Below, in pieces: positions 60,201-64,000 of a stretch of 64,000 nucleotides of DNA. Under the pieces are notes generated by a model. The model was not told the origin of the DNA. It saw nothing but the letters and a program-made list of their open reading frames with translations, and did no database searches. A program made the translations under genes and the position numbers. The DNA comes from Flavobacteriales bacterium (GTDB taxonomy: Bacteria; Bacteroidota; Bacteroidia; Flavobacteriales_F; PHOS-HE28), in contig JAIOIH010000014.1 in NCBI GenBank assembly GCA_019912395.1, positions 204,800 to 268,799 of the forward strand, written 5' to 3'. Numbering within the stretch: position 1 is the first letter of the stretch; each line of letters begins with the position of its first letter.

Positions 60201-60260
60201 AATGGAACGCGGATAACGCAGATGGTGCAGATCAACGCTGATCTGACCGCCGCGAATGGA
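60201..60260. repeat. ATCTGCG/GCGGAT-word element
   Basis: A 60-base block in the gap between the flippase and glycosyltransferase genes. It contains ACGCGGATAACGCAGAT and a perfect CAGATCA-ACGC-TGATCTG stem (60228-60245), flanked by AATGGAACGCGG and CGCGAATGG. It is another short-word, palindrome-based intergenic element of the kind seen at 3606-3733 and 17361-17482. Confidence 0.5.
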
Positions 60261-60275
60261 AAGCGCCCTTTCATA

Positions 60276-61544
60276 TTAAAGCGCATTCAACGCACCCACC
60301 ACCTGCTCACAGGTAGCCGCCCGCGACCAGCGCGGATCCGGTTCCGAAGCTGGAGCGCTGAACATCGCCTTGATGCGGGCGCGTTGTTCCTGCAGACTTG
60401 GGCGATCGATCACGGCGTGCGGTTCGCGATCCAACACTCGCGATACATCCCCTGCGGTGGGAGCCACGCCCAGGATCGGACGTCCGGCGCTGATGTACTC
60501 GAAGAGCTTGCCCGGAAGGATGCCCATGAGGTTCGGCGTATCGTTCACCAAAAGCAGCAGCACCCGTGCGCGTTGCATCTGGCGCATGGCCTCCTTGTGC
60601 GTTACCCGCCCGGTGCGTTCCAGGTGCGCAGCCAAGCCAACTTGTGTGACGCTTTCCGCGATCGTGTGATCCACCGGGCCGACGAAATGCAGCTTGAATT
60701 TCGCAGCGAAAGCGGGATCCTCATCACAGATGGCCTTCAGTGCTTTCCAGAGTTCGGGCGCATTGCGCGTGGGCGAAAGTGAGCCGATGTGGACCAGGCT
60801 GAACGCATCATCCACCGGCTCAGGCGGCGATGGCAGATCATCCGGGTCGTAGCCGTTCGTGACCACCTCTACGTTCGCCGCGCCCAGCTTCCTGAGATCA
60901 TCAGCCCAATGCCACGATACCGTGAGCACCTGGTCCGCTTCGCGCAGCACCTCCCCCTCCAAGCGTTTGTGCTTTGCATCCGCCCAGCGGGTCAGCTTCA
61001 ATTGTGCATAGAAGTCGATGTCCGTCCACGGGTCGCGGAAGTCGGCGATCCATTTTATGCCCAACGTGCGTTTCAGCTCCAGACCGATCAAGTGCATGCT
61101 GTGCGGCGGACCGGTGGTGATGATGGCGTCCACGGGGTTCTTGCACAGGTATTGCTTCAGGAACTTCACCGAAGGGCGCACCCACCACACGCGTGCATCG
61201 GGGATGAAGAAGTTGCTGCGCACCCAGAGCGCGAAATCCTCCTTCCATCCACCCTGTTTCTTCTCGTTGAGGAAGCCCACCTGCACCTTCTCCTTTGTGC
61301 TTCGGCCGGTAAAGCGCTTGTACAGGTTGAAGGGTTCCGTGATGGGCCGCTTCACCACTTCGATATCGCCGCGCACATCCTTCAGCAAACCGGGATCGTC
61401 CGCCACCACCTCCGGGTTATCCGGCGTGTAGATCACCGGTTGCCAGCCGTGCTCCGGCAGCAGTTTGCTCAGCTTCAGCCAGCGGTACACGCCCGCACCC
61501 CCGTTGGGCGGCCAGTAGTAGGTGATGATGAGGACGCGCTTCAC
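60276..61544 (-). CDS. Glycosyltransferase family 4
   Basis: 422 residues: RVLIITYYWPPNGGAGVYRWL (residues about 3-23, split here), IITTGPPHSMHLIGL (about 139-153), WIADFRDPWTDIDFY, and the donor domain with FSLVHIGSLSPTRNAPELW and PGKLFEYISAGRPILGV (about 345-361). The start is GTG 61544. This is a common GT4 next to YfhO-like genes in this phylum. Donor unknown. Confidence 0.88.
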   Translation of the reverse strand: MKRVLIITYYWPPNGGAGVYRWLKLSKLLPEHGWQPVIYTPDNPEVVADDPGLLKDVRGDIEVVKRPITEPFNLYKRFTGRSTKEKVQVGFLNEKKQGGWKEDFALWVRSNFFIPDARVWWVRPSVKFLKQYLCKNPVDAIITTGPPHSMHLIGLELKRTLGIKWIADFRDPWTDIDFYAQLKLTRWADAKHKRLEGEVLREADQVLTVSWHWADDLRKLGAANVEVVTNGYDPDDLPSPPEPVDDAFSLVHIGSLSPTRNAPELWKALKAICDEDPAFAAKFKLHFVGPVDHTIAESVTQVGLAAHLERTGRVTHKEAMRQMQRARVLLLLVNDTPNLMGILPGKLFEYISAGRPILGVAPTAGDVSRVLDREPHAVIDRPSLQEQRARIKAMFSAPASEPDPRWSRAATCEQVVGALNAL

Positions 61545-61547
61545 TGC

Positions 61548-61659
61548 GATCAGAAAATGAGACGATCAGATGATCAGATGATGGAATGCCTTTCTCCGAC
61601 GCATTCTCGCAGATCAGAACACAAGACTCACGACTCAAGACTATCCGGCTTACGACTCC
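61548..61659. repeat. Composite GATC-word and GACTC-word element
   Basis: GATCAGA words occupy 61548-61585, including CGATCAGATGATC (61563-61575), identical to 3613-3625. GACTC words occupy 61621-61659, including GACTCACGACT (61625-61635), identical to 8753-8763. The second part runs into the last codons of the YfhO-like gene, so it now encodes that protein's C-terminal residues. Both word classes occur here in one gap. Confidence 0.7.
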
Positions 61660-64000
61660 TCTTCCACTCAAACCCCAGCGCAAGTAGCACCAAAAGAACG
61701 AGCAGGAAGGAGCTGATGGACGCGATACGGCCACCGATGTTGTACGGTTTGCTCACGATGTGGAAGCGTACGGTGTGCTCACCGGGGGGCACCTTCATGG
61801 CACGCAGCACGTAGTTGGCCCGTACGTAGGGTGCCGGTTTCCCATCGATCTCGGCCACCCAATCGGGGCCGTACCAGATCTCGCTGAAGACGACCACCCC
61901 ACCGTTGGCACTGTTCACCGTGTAGTTGAGGTCGTTCGAGCGGTAGCCGTTCAGTTTTACACTGGCCGTGGGATCCGGACTTGCGGCACCGGCCACTTCA
62001 GCGTACCAGCGGCTATCCACCAGCGCGGTGCGCTTCGGATCGATGGAACCCAATGAGACGACCTCCGCGTTGGCATTCTTCACCTCACGCACTTCATCCA
62101 CGAACCAGGCGGAACCGAGCGCGTGCGAATTGAGGATCGGGGCCTGGTCCTCGGCGTAGATGATGTACTTCGTGTTGAGCATGTTCAGCACCGGCTGCAG
62201 GGCGAGCACGCTGTCGATGCGCTGAGGCGTGGCACCCTGCCCGAAGGCTCCGATGATGTTCTGCATCTCCGCCGAGATCTGGAAGTCGATGAGTTCCTGA
62301 TAGCGTTTCAGCTTCGCTCCATGGTAACCGCCGATGCTCTTGTGGAAGTAGGCCACGCGGGCGTCCTGGAAGGGCCCGCGCAAGGTGAGCACGCGGAAGT
62401 CCGTGGTGCGGCGCAGGCTGCCGAAGCGCACGATGGCCTCCTCCTCCTTGTTCACCAGGCGCTGCGAACCGGAGAGCTTTGCCTTGCGCGCCTTCAACCG
62501 CGCCAGTGCCTTTTCGTGGTCGGCATCCGTGGCGGCGGTGCTCTCGGCCTGCATGATGGCCATGTCCACCGGCTGCGGCTTGTACGGATAGGCATTGCTC
62601 TCGGCATTCTCCCAACCGATGTACTGCCCCTTCGCGTCCTTGTCGTTGTTCACGTAGCGACGGTCCACGTTCCAGAGGTCGACGAGCACCAGCACGGCGA
62701 TCCCGGCGAGCAGCACGCCCCGGCCGATCAACCTCCTGCCAAAAGCGAAGATCAAGGCAGCGCCTGCAAGAATGAAGGCGAAGCTGCGCCATGCGTCACT
62801 GCTCAACACATCCATGCGCATCCGCTTCAGCCCATCGATGTACGCCTGCACGGCACCCGCATCCTGGGCACTGGCCATCTCTGCGCTCAATTGAGCCTTT
62901 TCCGCCGAGCCGAAGAAGTCGAAGAGGCTGCCGGGGATCACCGCGATGACCGCAACGAGGATGGCGAGCGCACCTGCGGTGATCAGGAACCGCTTTTCCA
63001 CCGGCTTGTCCCATTTCCCCTGCTCGAGCAAACGGCCGAGATAGAGCACGGCCAGCACCGGCGCGGCCAGCTCCACGATCACCAGGATGATGGTAACGGC
63101 CCTGAACTTGTTGTAGCCGGGGATGTAGTCCAGGAAGAAGTCGGTGAGCGGCATGAAGTTGTGGCCCCAGCTGAGCAGCAGCGTGAGGACCAGCGCGGAG
63201 AAAAGTGCATACGCCAAGGTCTCCTTCCACAGGAACAGGCCCGCCAGCAAATAGGCGATCAGCAACAGTCCCACCAGCACGGGGCTGCCGATCTGCGTCA
63301 GCACGATCACCAGCGGCACCACCCCCAGCATCCACCACCGGGCGCGCGCTTCCACCTGCACCAGCAACAGCAGCATCAGCAGGATGATGATGGCACCGAG
63401 ATAGACCGGCCCGCTGGTAAAGTCCTGATCGCCCCAGTACGTGTTCACGTAGCCGCCCGCCTGGTACTTCTCCATCACGGCCTTCCTCAGGGCGGGGTCC
63501 GTGATCTTGTCCAGGTCCTCGCGGCTCTGGAGCAATGATCCGCTAGCGCCACCCTTGATGTCCGGCACCAACAGCGAGAGGCTTTCCTGCTTGCCGTAGC
63601 TCCAGTGCGTCACGTAATCACGGTCCAATCCGCCGGTCTTGTTCTCCGTGTCCGCCCCTCCCTGCGGATTGATGGTGAGCTCGCTCTTTCCGCGCGTGGT
63701 GTGGGCTCCGTATTCCATCGTGCTCCACAGCAAGCCGATGTTGCACAGCACCGCGAAGGCCACGCCCACCAGCCCCAATGCACCACGCCCCGCGAAGTCC
63801 GCGATCCGCTCCTCGCGCACGGCGCGCCAGGCTTCCGCCAGACCGAAGAGCACGAGCAACATCCCCAGGTAGTAGGCGATCTGCACGTGGTTGGCATGCA
63901 CTTCCAAGGCCAGGAAAAGCGCGAAGAGCGCAGCGCCCAACAGCTTTCGCCCGCGCAGCAGGACGTGGAACCCGCCGAGCACCATGGGCATGTAGCCGAT
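61628..64000 (-). CDS. YfhO-like membrane protein (partial)
   Basis: 790 residues are visible; the frame is open through the right edge, so the N-terminus is missing. About ten membrane helices are followed by a large soluble region. The end shows the YfhO signature: YTVNSANGGVVVFSEIWYGP, then EIDGKPAPYVRANYVLRAMKVPPGEH (split here) and a final membrane helix (FLLVLLVLLALGFE). YfhO proteins are GT-C-like and are linked to glycosylation of lipoteichoic acid or other polymers. The last codons lie inside a GACTC-word repeat. Confidence 0.85.
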   Translation of the reverse strand: MGYMPMVLGGFHVLLRGRKLLGAALFALFLALEVHANHVQIAYYLGMLLVLFGLAEAWRAVREERIADFAGRGALGLVGVAFAVLCNIGLLWSTMEYGAHTTRGKSELTINPQGGADTENKTGGLDRDYVTHWSYGKQESLSLLVPDIKGGASGSLLQSREDLDKITDPALRKAVMEKYQAGGYVNTYWGDQDFTSGPVYLGAIIILLMLLLLVQVEARARWWMLGVVPLVIVLTQIGSPVLVGLLLIAYLLAGLFLWKETLAYALFSALVLTLLLSWGHNFMPLTDFFLDYIPGYNKFRAVTIILVIVELAAPVLAVLYLGRLLEQGKWDKPVEKRFLITAGALAILVAVIAVIPGSLFDFFGSAEKAQLSAEMASAQDAGAVQAYIDGLKRMRMDVLSSDAWRSFAFILAGAALIFAFGRRLIGRGVLLAGIAVLVLVDLWNVDRRYVNNDKDAKGQYIGWENAESNAYPYKPQPVDMAIMQAESTAATDADHEKALARLKARKAKLSGSQRLVNKEEEAIVRFGSLRRTTDFRVLTLRGPFQDARVAYFHKSIGGYHGAKLKRYQELIDFQISAEMQNIIGAFGQGATPQRIDSVLALQPVLNMLNTKYIIYAEDQAPILNSHALGSAWFVDEVREVKNANAEVVSLGSIDPKRTALVDSRWYAEVAGAASPDPTASVKLNGYRSNDLNYTVNSANGGVVVFSEIWYGPDWVAEIDGKPAPYVRANYVLRAMKVPPGEHTVRFHIVSKPYNIGGRIASISSFLLVLLVLLALGFEWKRSRKPDSLES

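Noticed and set aside
1-64000. CRISPR arrays, tRNA, rRNA, insertion sequences.
   Set aside because: No regularly spaced direct repeats of CRISPR type, no cloverleaf-like tRNA sequence, no rRNA core motifs and no transposase were recognised by reading; a dedicated search could still find a divergent tRNA.

Overview
The window looks like chromosome of a fairly GC-rich member of the Bacteroidota, most plausibly a Flavobacteriales-like lineage. The signs are: a secreted protein ending in a type IX secretion (T9SS) type A sorting domain (20582-22855); a PASTA / T9SS-cargo / rluD operon divergent from ddl; the rlmH, DUF4783, nadC, YihY block; an acyl-CoA synthetase and Tgt of the Bacteroidota type; weak Shine-Dalgarno sequences; and several intergenic matches to the Bacteroidota -7 element TAnnTTTG. 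The lineage call is inference; no rRNA or tRNA gene was seen.

Layout. (1) 0-24.8 kb is mostly housekeeping: an ABC exporter, a small DUF433/DUF5615 toxin-antitoxin-like pair next to rsmG, a glycosyltransferase overlapping a sigma-70 factor, a membrane LytTR regulator, tgt, an LptF/G-like permease, an epimerase with a PAPS-reductase-like protein, a SMUG-like DNA glycosylase, an acyl-CoA ligase followed by envelope proteins and an SCO1-like protein, an ABC-F ATPase, rluD, a T9SS cargo, a PASTA protein and ddl. (2) 24.8-47.6 kb is a surface-glycan region: two sulfotransferase-like proteins, an FkbM methyltransferase, many GT2/GT4 glycosyltransferases in tightly overlapping frames, a Wzx-like flippase, a Wzy-like membrane protein of lower GC, a polysaccharide deacetylase overlapping a formyltransferase, two acyltransferase-3 proteins, a GT-C type transferase and a polyprenyl-phosphate GT2. 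rdgB sits inside it. (3) 47.6-53.6 kb returns to housekeeping: rlmH, a DUF4783 protein, nadC, a YihY/BrkB protein and a very long M1 metallopeptidase whose C-terminal part looks like an Omp85-type outer-membrane barrel. (4) 53.6-64 kb is a second envelope/glycan region: a GT-C protein, two GT4 proteins, an SDR, two methyltransferases, a second flippase and a YfhO-like protein that runs off the right edge.

How the parts fit. The glycan regions have the parts for a flippase/polymerase-type polysaccharide decorated with methyl, acyl and possibly sulfate and N-formyl groups. No nucleotide-sugar synthesis genes beyond two SDR/epimerases and no Wza/Wzc-type export genes were seen, so these must be elsewhere.

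Most unusual observations: the 3' end of rsmG is duplicated 686 bp away, flanking the toxin-antitoxin-like pair, with only synonymous differences; many intergenic gaps are filled with families of short palindromic words (GATC-, GAGTC-, GTAC- and GCGGAT-type), some shared between opposite ends of the window; the M1 peptidase appears fused to an Omp85-like barrel; Tgt lacks the usual zinc cysteines; and a deacetylase and a formyltransferase overlap as if acting in sequence.
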